64,000 nucleotides of DNA from Citrobacter sp. On2M (GTDB lineage: Bacteria; Pseudomonadota; Gammaproteobacteria; Enterobacterales; Enterobacteriaceae), in contig NZ_WPCV01000004.1 in the NCBI RefSeq assembly GCF_018035235.1, positions 496,001 through 560,000 of the forward strand. Reading direction: 5' to 3'. Shown here in pieces: positions 28,630 to 37,934 of the stretch. Position numbers and translations under genes: made by a program. How positions within the stretch are numbered: the stretch's first letter is position 1; each line of letters opens with the position of its first letter. Under the pieces are notes generated by a model, which saw only the letters and a program-made list of their open reading frames with translations, searched no databases and was not told where the DNA came from.

Positions 28630-29913
28630 ATGCAGCAAGATTATGAAAACGGCGTGAGCGAACCGTCACGCCGACGTTTACTGAAAGGGATGGGCGCTCT
28701 GGGTGGGGCGCTGGCGCTGGCGGGTGGGTGTCCGGTTGCTCACGCGCAAAAACCACAAAGCGCGCCGGGAACGCTGTCCCCTGATGCGCGTAGCGAAGCG
28801 CAGCCGTTTTATGGTCAGCATCAGGCTGGGATCCTGACGCCGCAGCAGGCATCAATGATGCTGGTGGCGTTCGATGTGCTCGCCAGCGATAAAGCCGATC
28901 TTGAACGTTTGTTCCGGTTACTGACCAGCCGATTTGCGTTTCTGACTACCGGCGGGCCGGCGCCGGATACGCCGAATCCGCGTCTCCCCCCTATGGATTC
29001 CGGTATCCTCGGCGCATATATTGCACCAGACAACCTGACGATGACGTTATCAGTCGGCTCCTCGCTATTTGATGAACGTTATGGTCTGAAATCGCAGATG
29101 CCGAAAAAGCTGCAAAAAATGACCCGCTTCCCGAATGATTCGCTGGATGCGGCGCTGTGTCATGGTGATTTGCTGCTGCAGATTTGTGCCAACACGCAGG
29201 ACACCGTCATCCATGCGCTGCGCGATATTATTAAACATACGCCTGATCTCCTCAGCGTACGTTGGAAACGTGAAGGGTTTATTTCCGACCACGGCGCGCG
29301 CAGTAAGGGTAAAGAGACCCCGGTCAACTTACTTGGCTTTAAGGACGGCACCGCGAATCCTGACGCTACGAATGCGAAGTTGATGCAAGAGGTCGTGTGG
29401 GTGACGGATGGGCAGGGTGAACCCGCGTGGGCGCAAGGTGGGAGTTATCAGGCCGTCAGGCTCATTCAGTTCCGCGTTGAGTTCTGGGATCGTACGCCGC
29501 TACAAGAGCAGCAAACGATTTTTGGTCGCGATAAACATACCGGCGCGCCGCTGGGTATGCGGCACGAGCACGATGTGCCTGACTATGCCAACGATCCTGA
29601 CGGTGAGGTGATTGCGCTCGACAGCCATATCCGTCTGGCAAATCCTCGCACCAAAGAGACTGACTCCAGTTTGATGATGCGCCGTGGCTATAGCTATTCA
29701 CTCGGCGTGACCAGTTCCGGTCAGCTGGATATGGGACTGTTGTTTGTTTGCTATCAGCATGACCTGGAAAAAGGTTTTTTGACGGTGCAGAAACGTCTGA
29801 ACGGCGAAGCACTCGAAGAGTATGTCAAACCGATTGGTGGGGGATACTTCTTTGCTTTGCCGGGCGTCAAAACCGCAGACCATTATCTGGGACAGGCCCT
29901 GATCGAAGCCTGA
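28630..29913 (+). CDS. efeB: EfeB, Tat-exported DyP-type haem peroxidase
   Basis: A 427-residue periplasmic peroxidase of the EfeUOB system. The N-terminus carries a twin-arginine signal (SRRRLLKGM, then a Gly/Ala-rich hydrophobic stretch ending HAQ). The dye-decolourising peroxidase signature GxxDG is G236-F-K-D-G240, with the conserved distal Asp, and the proximal-haem region is around [13 protein letters not shown]. The family role is oxidation of ferrous iron or substrate to support EfeO/EfeU uptake. Haem-iron extraction has also been proposed and is disputed. Confidence 0.95.
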   Translation: MQQDYENGVSEPSRRRLLKGMGALGGALALAGGCPVAHAQKPQSAPGTLSPDARSEAQPFYGQHQAGILTPQQASMMLVAFDVLASDKADLERLFRLLTSRFAFLTTGGPAPDTPNPRLPPMDSGILGAYIAPDNLTMTLSVGSSLFDERYGLKSQMPKKLQKMTRFPNDSLDAALCHGDLLLQICANTQDTVIHALRDIIKHTPDLLSVRWKREGFISDHGARSKGKETPVNLLGFKDGTANPDATNAKLMQEVVWVTDGQGEPAWAQGGSYQAVRLIQFRVEFWDRTPLQEQQTIFGRDKHTGAPLGMRHEHDVPDYANDPDGEVIALDSHIRLANPRTKETDSSLMMRRGYSYSLGVTSSGQLDMGLLFVCYQHDLEKGFLTVQKRLNGEALEEYVKPIGGGYFFALPGVKTADHYLGQALIEA

Positions 29914-29920
29914 TGATGAT

Positions 29921-29944
29921 GCCCCGCAGTAAAGCGGGGCTTTT
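29921..29944 (+). terminator. Rho-independent terminator of efeUOB
   Basis: GCCCCGC-AGTAAA-GCGGGGC stem-loop followed by TTTTC. Confidence 0.88.
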
Positions 29945-30003
29945 CTGACATCTTCATGAATGAACAAATTATTTTTTATGCTTGGTGCGTGACTGAAATA
30001 TTT

Positions 30004-30031
30004 CTGTCATCTCTCTGCAAGAGACTGTCTC
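30004..30031 (+). promoter_or_regulatory. Pho box upstream of phoH
   Basis: CTGTCAT at 30004, CTGCAAG at 30015 and CTGTCTC at 30025 form the 10-11-bp-spaced direct repeats bound by PhoB. TAAGAT near 30038 could be the matching -10 element. The about 400-bp leader between this site and the phoH ATG is unusually long. Confidence 0.65.
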
Positions 30032-30434
30032 TGGTGATAAGATAGACATTAAGTTAACGACAAGTAAAAATATTGTTGCATTAGCAAAAGATTATGATGT
30101 ACTTATAAGTATTAGCGGTAGTTCCCGGCGGTGATGGTTGTTCACTATGGAGATCGCGAATGGAAAAGTCCTGCATTGGACATGTTTTTCACAATAGCAG
30201 CTGTACCCTACGCGGACGTTTCTCTTCCGGTAGCCTCCTCGTCACCGCTAAATCTCTCTCTCATTCACTTCTTCTCCTTGTAACTGACACCCTGTACGGT
30301 GCGCGTAGCCGTGTGTGGCGTCTTATCCGAAAGCAAGCAATGGCTTACAAGGAAGCCAACCCTCAGATGTTCGTGCGCATAATCGTGCCGCCAACGGCGC
30401 GTGTGATGTATACCTACAACTCAAGGTGCTATCC

Positions 30435-31223
30435 ATGGGAAGACAAAAAGCAGTGATCAAAGCTCGTCGTGAAGCAAAACGTGTGCTGAGGCGGGATTCG
30501 CGTAGTCATAAACAACGTGAAGATGAGTCGGTCACATCGCTTGTGCAGATGGGCGGCGTAGAAGCGATCGGTATGGCGCGTGATAGTCGCGATGCCACGC
30601 CAATCACGGCGCGAAATGAGGCTCAGGCGCACTACCTGAATGCTATCGAGAGTAAACAGCTGATCTTCGCCACCGGTGAAGCCGGGTGTGGTAAAACCTG
30701 GATCAGCGCAGCAAAAGCAGCAGAGGCCCTGATCCACAAAGACGTGGACCGGATCATTGTAACCCGTCCAGTTCTGCAAGCTGATGAAGACCTCGGCTTC
30801 TTACCTGGAGATGTTTCTGAGAAGTTCGCTCCCTATTTTCGCCCAGTGTATGACGTACTGGTGAAGCGCCTGGGAGCCTCCTTCATGCAATATTGCCTGC
30901 GACCTGAGATTGGTAAGGTGGAAATCGCACCGTTCGCCTATATGCGTGGACGTACATTTGAAAATGCAGTGGTCATTCTTGACGAGGCTCAGAACGTTAC
31001 TGCTGCGCAAATGAAGATGTTTTTAACTCGCCTCGGGGAGAATGTGACGGTGATTGTGAATGGGGATGTGACCCAGTGCGATCTACCTGCGCACGTTCGC
31101 TCAGGGCTAAGCGATGCGCTGGCCCGTTTCGAAGAAGATGATATGGTTGGTATAGTTCGTTTCAATAAAGACGATTGCGTCCGTTCGGCGCTCTGTCAGC
31201 GGACGCTCAACGCTTACAACTGA
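30435..31223 (+). CDS. phoH: PhoH, phosphate-starvation-inducible ATPase
   Basis: A 262-residue cytoplasmic P-loop protein: basic N-terminal segment (1-35), Walker A ATGEAGCGKT and Walker B VVILDEAQN. In E. coli it is induced by phosphate starvation through PhoB; an RNA-helicase role has been proposed for the family. The start MGRQKAVIKARREAK (ATG 30435, AGGTG upstream) is chosen because longer frames run into poorly conserved leader. Some E. coli annotations use a longer 354-residue form. An upstream overlapping frame (30160-30456) ends 21 bases inside the gene. Confidence 0.93.
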   Translation: MGRQKAVIKARREAKRVLRRDSRSHKQREDESVTSLVQMGGVEAIGMARDSRDATPITARNEAQAHYLNAIESKQLIFATGEAGCGKTWISAAKAAEALIHKDVDRIIVTRPVLQADEDLGFLPGDVSEKFAPYFRPVYDVLVKRLGASFMQYCLRPEIGKVEIAPFAYMRGRTFENAVVILDEAQNVTAAQMKMFLTRLGENVTVIVNGDVTQCDLPAHVRSGLSDALARFEEDDMVGIVRFNKDDCVRSALCQRTLNAYN

Positions 31224-31241
31224 TAAGTACTCCGTCTCCAG

Positions 31242-31262
31242 AGCCCGGGAAACCGGGCTTTG
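31242..31262 (+). terminator. Terminator-like hairpin after phoH
   Basis: AGCCCGG-GAAA-CCGGGCT stem-loop followed by TTGTTATTTG. Confidence 0.82.
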
Positions 31263-31278
31263 TTATTTGTTAACGGTA

Positions 31279-31572
31279 TTACAGAATATCTTTTATAGCT
31301 GCCGTCGTCATTGTTGCTTCAAATGGGATCAGCTCAACTTTTGCGATACCTGACTGTTGGAAGGGATCCTGGTTGAGGTAGTTTTTAAGTTTTTCAGTAT
31401 CATCACATTTTGCCAATATCACGCCACCAGAACGTGGGATTTTAGGACCTGAAGTCAGGAATAAACCCTCGGCATAACCCTTTTTCAGCCACTCGACGTG
31501 TGCAGGAAGTAGGCTATCAACTTCATTTAACGGTTTGACATAGGTTAAAACGACCACACTAATAACGCTCAT
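31279..31572 (-). CDS. YciI-family protein
   Basis: A 97-residue ferredoxin-like-fold protein of the YciI family. LLPAHVEWLKKGYAEGLFLTSGP carries the conserved His and Gly residues of the fold, and DPFQQSGIAKVELIPFE is the typical C-terminal strand. No enzymatic activity is settled for these proteins. ATG 31572 (GGAC upstream) is preferred over ATG 31584. It is convergent with phoH and is the last core-type gene before the island edge. Confidence 0.85.
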   Translation of the reverse strand: MSVISVVVLTYVKPLNEVDSLLPAHVEWLKKGYAEGLFLTSGPKIPRSGGVILAKCDDTEKLKNYLNQDPFQQSGIAKVELIPFEATMTTAAIKDIL

Positions 31573-31684
31573 TTTATTGTCCATGTATACATGCGGGATA
31601 CCACGGTAGCATGCGACTCAATAGAGATAGAATATTTTATTGGGGTTGCCAGGGGATTTAATGCTATTCCGGACGGATCACATA

Positions 31685-31738
31685 CGAAAAAAAGTCTGTG
31701 CTTGCGTACGAGATCTTGTTTAAAGATGGCGGTGAAGG
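31685..31738 (-). repeat. Distal attachment-like copy of the serX 3' end (island left edge)
   Basis: This segment matches the sequence ending at the serX 3' terminus (62515-62582) at roughly 48 of 55 positions, in the same orientation. Shared blocks include CTTGCGTACGAG, TTTAAA and ATGGCGGTGA; the last is the complement of the tRNA 3' end with CCA. serX points leftwards, so a direct copy about 30.8 kb to its left is what tRNA-targeted integration leaves. The mismatches indicate an old event. Confidence 0.7.
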
Positions 31739-31743
31739 GAACT

Positions 31744-31919
31744 GCTAAATATGAAGACAAAGGTGTGCTACACGGCGCGCTGATAGTCAATCCTGATACT
31801 CTCCGCCTCCTGGTTCTTCTTGATGACAGCTACAGAAAACAGTTTGCTCAGTTGTCAAAAACACAACTGCTTATCCTGGACTGTCTGAGCATAACACTCA
31901 CCGGTTGGGATGAAAGGTG
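31744..31919 (+). pseudogene. IS21-family istB remnant (AAA+ transposition helper)
   Basis: The translation contains SYRKQFAQLSKTQLLILD followed by CLSITLTGWDER. This aligns with the IstB Walker B region (family pattern GSYRKLLKQLAKTDLLILDDWGL...LT..ER). The Walker A part and the C-terminus are missing and no istA is visible. Found right inside the left island edge. Confidence 0.5.
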
Positions 31920-31920
31920 A

Positions 31921-32303
31921 ACCAACGAGATATGCTGGTACAGGTTGACACAAAATGAATAGTGGAGCTGATAAATTAATGTTAGGGCATGTTAAGAAAT
32001 AACGCGTTCACGTTCCTCAGAAGCGAAATATACACAAGTTGTAAAAACTGGCGGCTGTTGTAGATTTTGCGCAGTTGGCGTCCTGAAAATGCAGGGGATT
32101 CGCGGTTGTGGAATAAACTCTAATTGAGATAGATTCTTAATTTAATAAATATGGCGATATTAAATGAATTAATGTTTTATATTATAAAACATCATTTTAA
32201 TGCTCTTGATGTTATTGTTTGATGTGATTAGTATGCAGACGTGAATTTAATCTTGATTAATTCATTTTCTATTTTTAGTTAAAACTAACGGAATATTTCA
32301 TAT
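31921..32303. other. AT-rich region upstream of the fimbrial operon
   Basis: No gene seen. The AT content rises sharply here, typical of H-NS-silenced acquired DNA. It should contain the fimbrial promoter. No invertible-element inverted repeats of the fimS type were recognised. Confidence 0.3.
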
Positions 32304-32846
32304 ATGAAAATTAATAAACTTGTCATTGCTGTGGGAGTAGGTTTGGTAATGGCTTCAGGTAGCGCCTTAGCTTTGCCGGGTGCTGACTCTGGTCATGGTA
32401 CCGTGACTTTTACGGGGACCATTATTGATGCGCCGTGCTCCATTGCCCCTGACTCTATCGATCAGACTGTTAGTCTGGGACAGATCTCTAACAAGGTGTT
32501 GGAAGGTGGCGGCAAGTCAACACCGGTTCCTTTCCAGATCAAACTGGAAGATTGTAATGTCGAATCGCTGACAGATAAAACAGTAACGACAACGTTTGAT
32601 GGTACTCCGGCCGGTTCTGCAACGGATCTGTTTGCCATTGCAGGTACTGCTTCTGGCGCAGGCGTTGCCGTTACTGCTGACGATGGCGTTCCCGTGACAT
32701 TAGGTGAAGCGGCCTCAACCACTGGTATTATGAGCGGTGACAACGAGCTGAATTTTGCCGCCTATCTGACCGCGTTGGATGCTTCGAGCGCCATCGTTCC
32801 AGGTGACTTCACTTCTGTAGCAAACTTCACTCTGGCTTATAACTAA
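32304..32846 (+). CDS. Major fimbrial subunit (chaperone-usher pilin)
   Basis: A 180-residue pilin: Sec signal ending near ALALPG, the GHGTVTFTGTIIDAPCSI strand with the first Cys, a second Cys in LEDCNVES, and a C-terminal donor strand ending FTLAY-N with the penultimate aromatic recognised by the chaperone. First gene of the operon and followed by a hairpin, as usual for the most abundant subunit. The central part (about residues 98-145) is unusually rich in Ala, Ser, Thr and Gly (TPAGSATD, GTASGAGVAV, GEAASTTG). That makes it a candidate acceptor for the oligosaccharyltransferase encoded later in the operon, by inference only. Confidence 0.88.
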   Translation: MKINKLVIAVGVGLVMASGSALALPGADSGHGTVTFTGTIIDAPCSIAPDSIDQTVSLGQISNKVLEGGGKSTPVPFQIKLEDCNVESLTDKTVTTTFDGTPAGSATDLFAIAGTASGAGVAVTADDGVPVTLGEAASTTGIMSGDNELNFAAYLTALDASSAIVPGDFTSVANFTLAYN

Positions 32847-32860
32847 GTACTGAGTAAACG

Positions 32861-32882
32861 AAAAGGGGAGCAATCCCCTTTT
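32861..32882 (+). terminator. Attenuating hairpin after the major pilin gene
   Basis: AAAAGGGGA-GCAA-TCCCCTTTT perfect 9-bp stem. Such hairpins between major pilin and downstream genes set subunit stoichiometry in fimbrial operons by partial termination or by protecting the upstream mRNA. Confidence 0.8.
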
Positions 32883-32911
32883 ATCAATTCTGATAAATAA
32901 AGGTTAAATGT

Positions 32912-33469
32912 ATGGGGCGGCTTTTTATTATTGATAAGTTTAGCCTGCATTTACCTATTTTATTATTGACGCCAGCTTGGGTGGGGGCGACAGATTTTGG
33001 ACATGGTAATGTCAATGTCGGTGGTTCGATTGTTGATACTCCTTGTGCTATTGATACCGAAAGCCAGGATCAGACTGTGCTTATGCCGACGATGACGGTT
33101 GGTTCTATATTAGGACAAAACAAGAAGAATAAAAAAGATTTTTTTATTAAGTTAATCAACTGCGACACAGTTTCAGTGAATAAACCAGATCATCAATGGG
33201 GATATTATAGTATTACATTCTATGGTGATAATACCAGCCAAACGTACCCTTCGAGATTATTTGATGTAAAAGGTGAGGCAAAGGGAGTTGGGCTGGCGAT
33301 AAGAACAGTTGCGGGTGAGCAAGCTACTCCAGGGGCTTCCTTTGATAATCACATGATAGCTAAGGGCGAGAACATACTGGCGTACTCCATGTATTTAGAA
33401 TCAAATGGGCAAAAGATTAAGCGTGGTACTTATAGTGCAGTGATTCGATTCGCCATGAATTATTATTAA
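32912..33469 (+). CDS. Fimbrial subunit, second pilin
   Basis: A 185-residue pilin-like protein with a signal peptide ending near WVGA-TDF. GHGNVNVGGSIVDTPCAI parallels the first pilin, the second Cys lies in LINCDTV, and the C-terminal strand ends RFAMNYY. It lies between the major subunit and the usher, a position often taken by a terminator or anchor subunit. No SD stands out before the ATG. The usher starts 4 bp after its stop. Confidence 0.85.
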   Translation: MGRLFIIDKFSLHLPILLLTPAWVGATDFGHGNVNVGGSIVDTPCAIDTESQDQTVLMPTMTVGSILGQNKKNKKDFFIKLINCDTVSVNKPDHQWGYYSITFYGDNTSQTYPSRLFDVKGEAKGVGLAIRTVAGEQATPGASFDNHMIAKGENILAYSMYLESNGQKIKRGTYSAVIRFAMNYY

Positions 33470-33473
33470 TATT

Positions 33474-35957
33474 ATGACTCATTATTTTCAATACATTTCC
33501 TTTTCAGGTGAAAAATTGTTTATGTTTTTCATTCTGATTATATACTCTAATTGTAGTAATGCAGCGCAAGAACAAATTGAATTTAATACAGATGTCTTGG
33601 ATGTTGCTGATCGCTCCTCAGTGGATTTGTCGAAGTTTTCTGCTGGTGGTTACATTATGCCAGGCAAATATCCGATGGTTATTCAGATCGGTGAGAGTAC
33701 CTTGCCTGAGCAGTTGGTTGAATTTTATGCTGAGTCCGATGATAAGAGTTTACCCTGTGTCAATAAAGACATTGTTGATTCTTTAGGGTTTAAGAAGAAG
33801 TTTCTTAGCGATCTAAAGTGGGTTCGTGATAATCAATGCTTAGATTTGTCTAGCCTCAAGGGATTTAGTGCGAAAGGCGATCTGTCGGCGGGGGCATTAT
33901 ACATTAATGTTCCTCAGGCTTATGTTGAGTATGTGGATGAAAACTGGGAGCCTTCCGCACGTTGGGATGAGGGACTTTCCGGTGTCATGCTTGATTACAA
34001 CATTAATGCGCAGCGGCAATATATCTATCAGGGCGATAATTCAACGAACGTTAGTGCCAATGGAGTATTAGGGTTGAATGCTGGTCCCTGGCGCCTACGT
34101 GCCGACTGGCAGGAACAGTATGAGAAAAGTAAGTTCGTGACGGATTCTCAGTTCGATTTTTCGCGTTTTTATGCCTATCGAGCCTTAAAGGATCTGCAAC
34201 TGAAGTTGGTTTTGGGAGAGGATTATTTTCGTTCGGATGTATTTGATTCGTTTCGTTTTGCAGGGCTAAGTGTGCGCTCGGATGACAGCATGTTACCGCC
34301 AGGCCTGCGGGGATATGCGCCGGAGGTGAGAGGGATTGCGCAAAGTAACGCCAAGGTAACGGTGAGCCAAAAGGGTCGGATAATCTATCAAACGCAAGTG
34401 GCAGCCGGGCCGTTCCGTATTCAGGATTTGGGGGATACGGTGAACGGTAAGCTCGACGTCAAGGTGCAGGAAGAGGATGGTTCGGTCAATACGTTCCAGG
34501 TCGATACTGCCTACGTGCCTTATCTGACTCGTCCGGGAACTGTACGCTATAAATTTGCCTCCGGGCGACCAAGCAACATGGATCATAGTGTTGAAGGTCC
34601 ATTGTTTGCCTCTACAGAGGCGACCTATGGGGTGAATAATGGTTGGTCAATCTATGGTGGGGGGCTCTTTGCAAAGGATTACGGAATTGGTGCTGTGGGG
34701 ATTGGCCGCGATTTATTGACTTTCGGGGCAATATCGCTGGATATCTCTCAGTCGAAAGCGCAGGTTAGGGAGTACTCCCTGTCGGGAAGATCGTATCGCA
34801 TTAACTATTCGAAGACTTTTAGTGATTACGATAGCCAGATAACGTTTGCCGGATATCGCTTTTCCGATAAAGACTTCCTGAGTATGGATCAGTTTATCGA
34901 TCTGTTACGCGATGATGCTATCTATTCGAGGGGGAGGGAACTTTACACTGTCACATTTAATCAGCAATTAAAAAAACTAAATCTAAACTTTTTTCTTAAC
35001 TACAGTCGCCAGACTTACTGGGATCGACAGCCCGACAGCACCTACAGTCTGACTGTTTCTCGTTATTTTGATATTGGTAATTTTAAGAATGTGAATGTCA
35101 GTTTATCGGCGACGAAGACCAAGAATAATTATCAAAATGATGAGACTTCATATTATCTCGGTATGTCGATTCCTATCGGCGATCGTGGAAGTATAGGCTA
35201 TAACCTGCAAGAAGATAGAGGCAAGGTATCCACGGGTTTAAGTTATTACAATGCTATTGACGATAATAACTCTTACCAGGTTAGAGCTGGATTAGACAAT
35301 GGCGATCGCTCGCGGGCGAGCGGTTACTTTCAACATGATGGTGACATGGCTTCAGTCACGGCGTCGGCGGGGTATTACAACCAGAGTTATCGCAGTTTGG
35401 GGCTTTCCATGGAGGGGGGGGTGACTGCAACGACACAAGGGATTGCTCTGCATCGCATCAATAGCCCGGGTGATACTCGGATTATGTTGGATACAGGGGT
35501 GGCAGGGATCCCGGTACGTGCTGAGTATGGCGGGGTCATCTTTACTAACCGTTTCGGCAAGGCCGTTAGTCCCGATGTCCAGAGTTATTATAAGAATAGT
35601 TATTATATCGATTTAAATAAATTACCTGAAAACGCCGAGGCTATTGTTTCGCTCAAACAGTCGGCCCTGACGGAAGGTGCTATTGGTTATCAATCCTTTA
35701 ATGTGTTAGCCGGTAGTAAGGCAATGGCGGTAATCCGCTTTGCCGATGGGAGTTATCCACCGTTCGGCGCGATGGCGAGCAATTTGAAAGATATCTCTAC
35801 AGGTATGGTCGCGGATAATGGCGTGATATGGCTGGCCGGGATGAACCCTGATGAAACAATGAAAGTTGCCTGGGGGGATGGGAATACATGTGAATTCACC
35901 TTGCCGCATGAGATCCCCACTACGTTTGACACTAAATTACTGTTGTTATGTAAATGA
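33474..35957 (+). CDS. Fimbrial outer-membrane usher
   Basis: An 827-residue assembly platform through which pilins are exported in folded form. After the signal peptide comes the N-terminal chaperone-docking domain (EQIEFNTDVLDVADRSSVDLSKF), the 24-strand barrel with plug domain (GYAPEVRGIAQSNAKVTV and IYQTQVAAGPFRIQDL are classical usher signatures), then two C-terminal domains (SYPPFGA, CEFTLP, final LLLCK). Length is normal and no frame damage is seen. It is co-directional with the whole operon, with a 16-bp gap to the chaperone gene. Confidence 0.95.
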   Translation: MTHYFQYISFSGEKLFMFFILIIYSNCSNAAQEQIEFNTDVLDVADRSSVDLSKFSAGGYIMPGKYPMVIQIGESTLPEQLVEFYAESDDKSLPCVNKDIVDSLGFKKKFLSDLKWVRDNQCLDLSSLKGFSAKGDLSAGALYINVPQAYVEYVDENWEPSARWDEGLSGVMLDYNINAQRQYIYQGDNSTNVSANGVLGLNAGPWRLRADWQEQYEKSKFVTDSQFDFSRFYAYRALKDLQLKLVLGEDYFRSDVFDSFRFAGLSVRSDDSMLPPGLRGYAPEVRGIAQSNAKVTVSQKGRIIYQTQVAAGPFRIQDLGDTVNGKLDVKVQEEDGSVNTFQVDTAYVPYLTRPGTVRYKFASGRPSNMDHSVEGPLFASTEATYGVNNGWSIYGGGLFAKDYGIGAVGIGRDLLTFGAISLDISQSKAQVREYSLSGRSYRINYSKTFSDYDSQITFAGYRFSDKDFLSMDQFIDLLRDDAIYSRGRELYTVTFNQQLKKLNLNFFLNYSRQTYWDRQPDSTYSLTVSRYFDIGNFKNVNVSLSATKTKNNYQNDETSYYLGMSIPIGDRGSIGYNLQEDRGKVSTGLSYYNAIDDNNSYQVRAGLDNGDRSRASGYFQHDGDMASVTASAGYYNQSYRSLGLSMEGGVTATTQGIALHRINSPGDTRIMLDTGVAGIPVRAEYGGVIFTNRFGKAVSPDVQSYYKNSYYIDLNKLPENAEAIVSLKQSALTEGAIGYQSFNVLAGSKAMAVIRFADGSYPPFGAMASNLKDISTGMVADNGVIWLAGMNPDETMKVAWGDGNTCEFTLPHEIPTTFDTKLLLLCK

Positions 35958-35973
35958 TATAGGTTGAATTTTA

Positions 35974-36720
35974 ATGAACTTAAAAAAACAGCTGTCGATG
36001 ACCTTGATTAGCGTTCTGTATGCACTGTCTGGCTACGCTCATGCGGCAATTGCCCTGGATCGGACGCGCATTGTGTTTAATGGTGACGCTTCATCTATGA
36101 GCGTCAATATTCAGAATCATAATAAACAGCTACCCTATTTAGCGCAGGCATGGGCAGAGGATTCCCAGGGGAAAAAGATCACCTCGCCATTGACTATTCT
36201 GCCTCCTTTGCAGCGCGTTGAACCGGGAGCAAAGAGCCAGGTAAAATTGCAGCTGACCAACGAGGCGGCCAGAGGGTTACCTCAAGACAGAGAGAGTCTT
36301 TTTTTCTTTAACTTGAGAGAGATTCCACCTAAAAGCAATAAGCCTAATACGTTGCAGATTGCCTTGCAGACAAAAATCAAGATTTTTTATCGACCGAAAG
36401 CTATCGTCATTAAGGACTATGGCGATCCTTTTCAAAAGGGGATAACTATTGAGCGCAAGGGGAATAAACTCGTGGTTAATAACCCGACACCTTATAACGT
36501 AACTATTGCTTATGCTTCTAATTCAGAGAAGGGAAAAGCGCTTGGCGGGTTTGAGCCCATCATGATTGCACCGAAGTCGAGTGCCGATTATAAGGGAGAT
36601 GAGAAGGCGTTGGGGAGCACGCCAGTTCTGACGTATATCAATGACTTTGGTGGCCGACCGAAACTGGTGTTTGGCTGTAGCGGAAGCCAGTGTAAAGTCA
36701 CATCGAATATTAACGGTTAA
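35974..36720 (+). CDS. Periplasmic fimbrial chaperone (PapD-like)
   Basis: A 248-residue two-Ig-domain chaperone that completes pilin folds by donor-strand complementation and delivers them to the usher. The signal peptide ends at AHA-AIAL. LDRTRIVFNG opens domain 1; RVEPGAKSQVKLQ and ESLFFFNLREIPP are the F1-G1 family signatures (short F1-G1 loop, FGS type). KIFYRPKAI starts domain 2. C-terminal cysteines in FGCSGSQCKV suggest a disulfide in domain 2, as in several family members. Confidence 0.95.
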   Translation: MNLKKQLSMTLISVLYALSGYAHAAIALDRTRIVFNGDASSMSVNIQNHNKQLPYLAQAWAEDSQGKKITSPLTILPPLQRVEPGAKSQVKLQLTNEAARGLPQDRESLFFFNLREIPPKSNKPNTLQIALQTKIKIFYRPKAIVIKDYGDPFQKGITIERKGNKLVVNNPTPYNVTIAYASNSEKGKALGGFEPIMIAPKSSADYKGDEKALGSTPVLTYINDFGGRPKLVFGCSGSQCKVTSNING

Positions 36721-36769
36721 TGTGTGATTGAAACGGCGCGATATTGGTGGCTTTTATCGGTGGAGGCAT

Positions 36770-37366
36770 ATGATTAGCTCCTATATAAAGAGACTGTATA
36801 TTGTACTCGCGTCTCTGATGATCACGGTGAGTGTTAATGCCAGAGCCCTTGACTCGCTGGCCATTGATGGTGAGCATGGGACTTTAAATGTAATTGGTGA
36901 GTTAGTCGAAGGGGCATGCTGGATCGATAATGGCTCGGTGTATCAACAAATCGAGCTGGGTGAAGTGAACTTTGCCGAACTGGCTGATGAGAATGCGAAT
37001 ATTCAGCCTCGCCGATTCTTTATCGCCTTGCGTGATTGCATTTATTATTCTGGAGATATGCGTGACGCGCGTAACGGTAATCTGACGACGAACAGCATGC
37101 AGCCTATTGTTAAGATCTCATTTGCTACAGTACAAGAACAAGAGCAAAAAAACGTTATCGAGGTCGAAGGCATGGCACAGGGCATCTCTTTACGATTGAG
37201 TGACTCGCAATATCGTCCTGTCTATTTGAATGATAATAATAGGCCCTACGTCATCAATTCTATCAATGATAAGCTTATTTATAATGTGCAAGTTGTACGT
37301 AATAACCATAAGTTGATCGCCGGACCTTACCGTGCGACGCTTAACTTTAAGTTGGATTACGATTGA
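36770..37366 (+). CDS. Minor fimbrial subunit
   Basis: A 198-residue pilin-like protein. ATG 36770 is chosen because GGAGG lies five bases upstream and it gives a clean signal peptide ending at NARA-LDS. DGEHGTLNVIGELVEGACWI holds the first Cys and FIALRDCIYY the second. The end, ATLNFKLDYD, is a G-strand donor-type end. Possibly an adaptor or minor shaft subunit; the position after the chaperone fits tip-fibrillum components. Confidence 0.8.
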   Translation: MISSYIKRLYIVLASLMITVSVNARALDSLAIDGEHGTLNVIGELVEGACWIDNGSVYQQIELGEVNFAELADENANIQPRRFFIALRDCIYYSGDMRDARNGNLTTNSMQPIVKISFATVQEQEQKNVIEVEGMAQGISLRLSDSQYRPVYLNDNNRPYVINSINDKLIYNVQVVRNNHKLIAGPYRATLNFKLDYD

Positions 37367-37410
37367 CGAATTATAAGGCAGGGGGAGGTATTTATTGGAG
37401 GGGACGTGCT

Positions 37411-37917
37411 ATGATGTACAGGATGTTTTTATTTATACTGTTATCCAGCGTTACCATTATTAGCAGGGCCGATACGAGAAAGTTAAATTTTTCTACTGGT
37501 ATTAATATATCGGGGACTGTAATTTCGACCGGAGCTTGTAGTTTTAATAAGACTGAGCTCGATATCAATTTTGGTGACGTATATATTGCTGATTTGGTAG
37601 GAGATAGCAACCGTAAAGACATTGGCTATACCCTTAGCTGTACGGGTGACTATGCGTATAGCGATATTCAGTTACATATATCGGGCACTGTGAGTAGTAG
37701 TGATAGGTCTCTTTTAGCAACAAATGTACCAGGCGTCGGTATTAAGCTATTTCGTGATAATATTCAACTTAAGCCAGATGAAATAATTTCACTCGGTGAC
37801 GATCCATCCATAGCACCTAAATTAAGGGCTGCGGTAGTTATTGGTGATGCCGATGTTTCTAAGTTAAATGGTGTGAGGTTTTTTACCTCTGCAACCTTGA
37901 CTGTGGCATTTAATTAA
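37411..37917 (+). CDS. Minor fimbrial subunit
   Basis: A 168-residue pilin-like protein. ATG 37411 follows a strong GGAGGGG; a longer TTG-initiated frame overlaps the previous gene and is less likely. Signal peptide ending near SRA-DTR. NISGTVISTGACSF and LSCTGDY hold the two cysteines, with a C-terminal TATLTVAFN-like strand. Low similarity to the neighbouring subunits suggests a distinct tip position. Confidence 0.8.
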   Translation: MMYRMFLFILLSSVTIISRADTRKLNFSTGINISGTVISTGACSFNKTELDINFGDVYIADLVGDSNRKDIGYTLSCTGDYAYSDIQLHISGTVSSSDRSLLATNVPGVGIKLFRDNIQLKPDEIISLGDDPSIAPKLRAAVVIGDADVSKLNGVRFFTSATLTVAFN

Positions 37918-37934
37918 GTGAAGGGGGCGTTTTA

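Noticed and set aside
31921-32303. Phase-variable invertible promoter (fimS-like) before the fimbrial operon
   Set aside because: No pair of inverted repeats flanking the region and no neighbouring recombinase gene was found.
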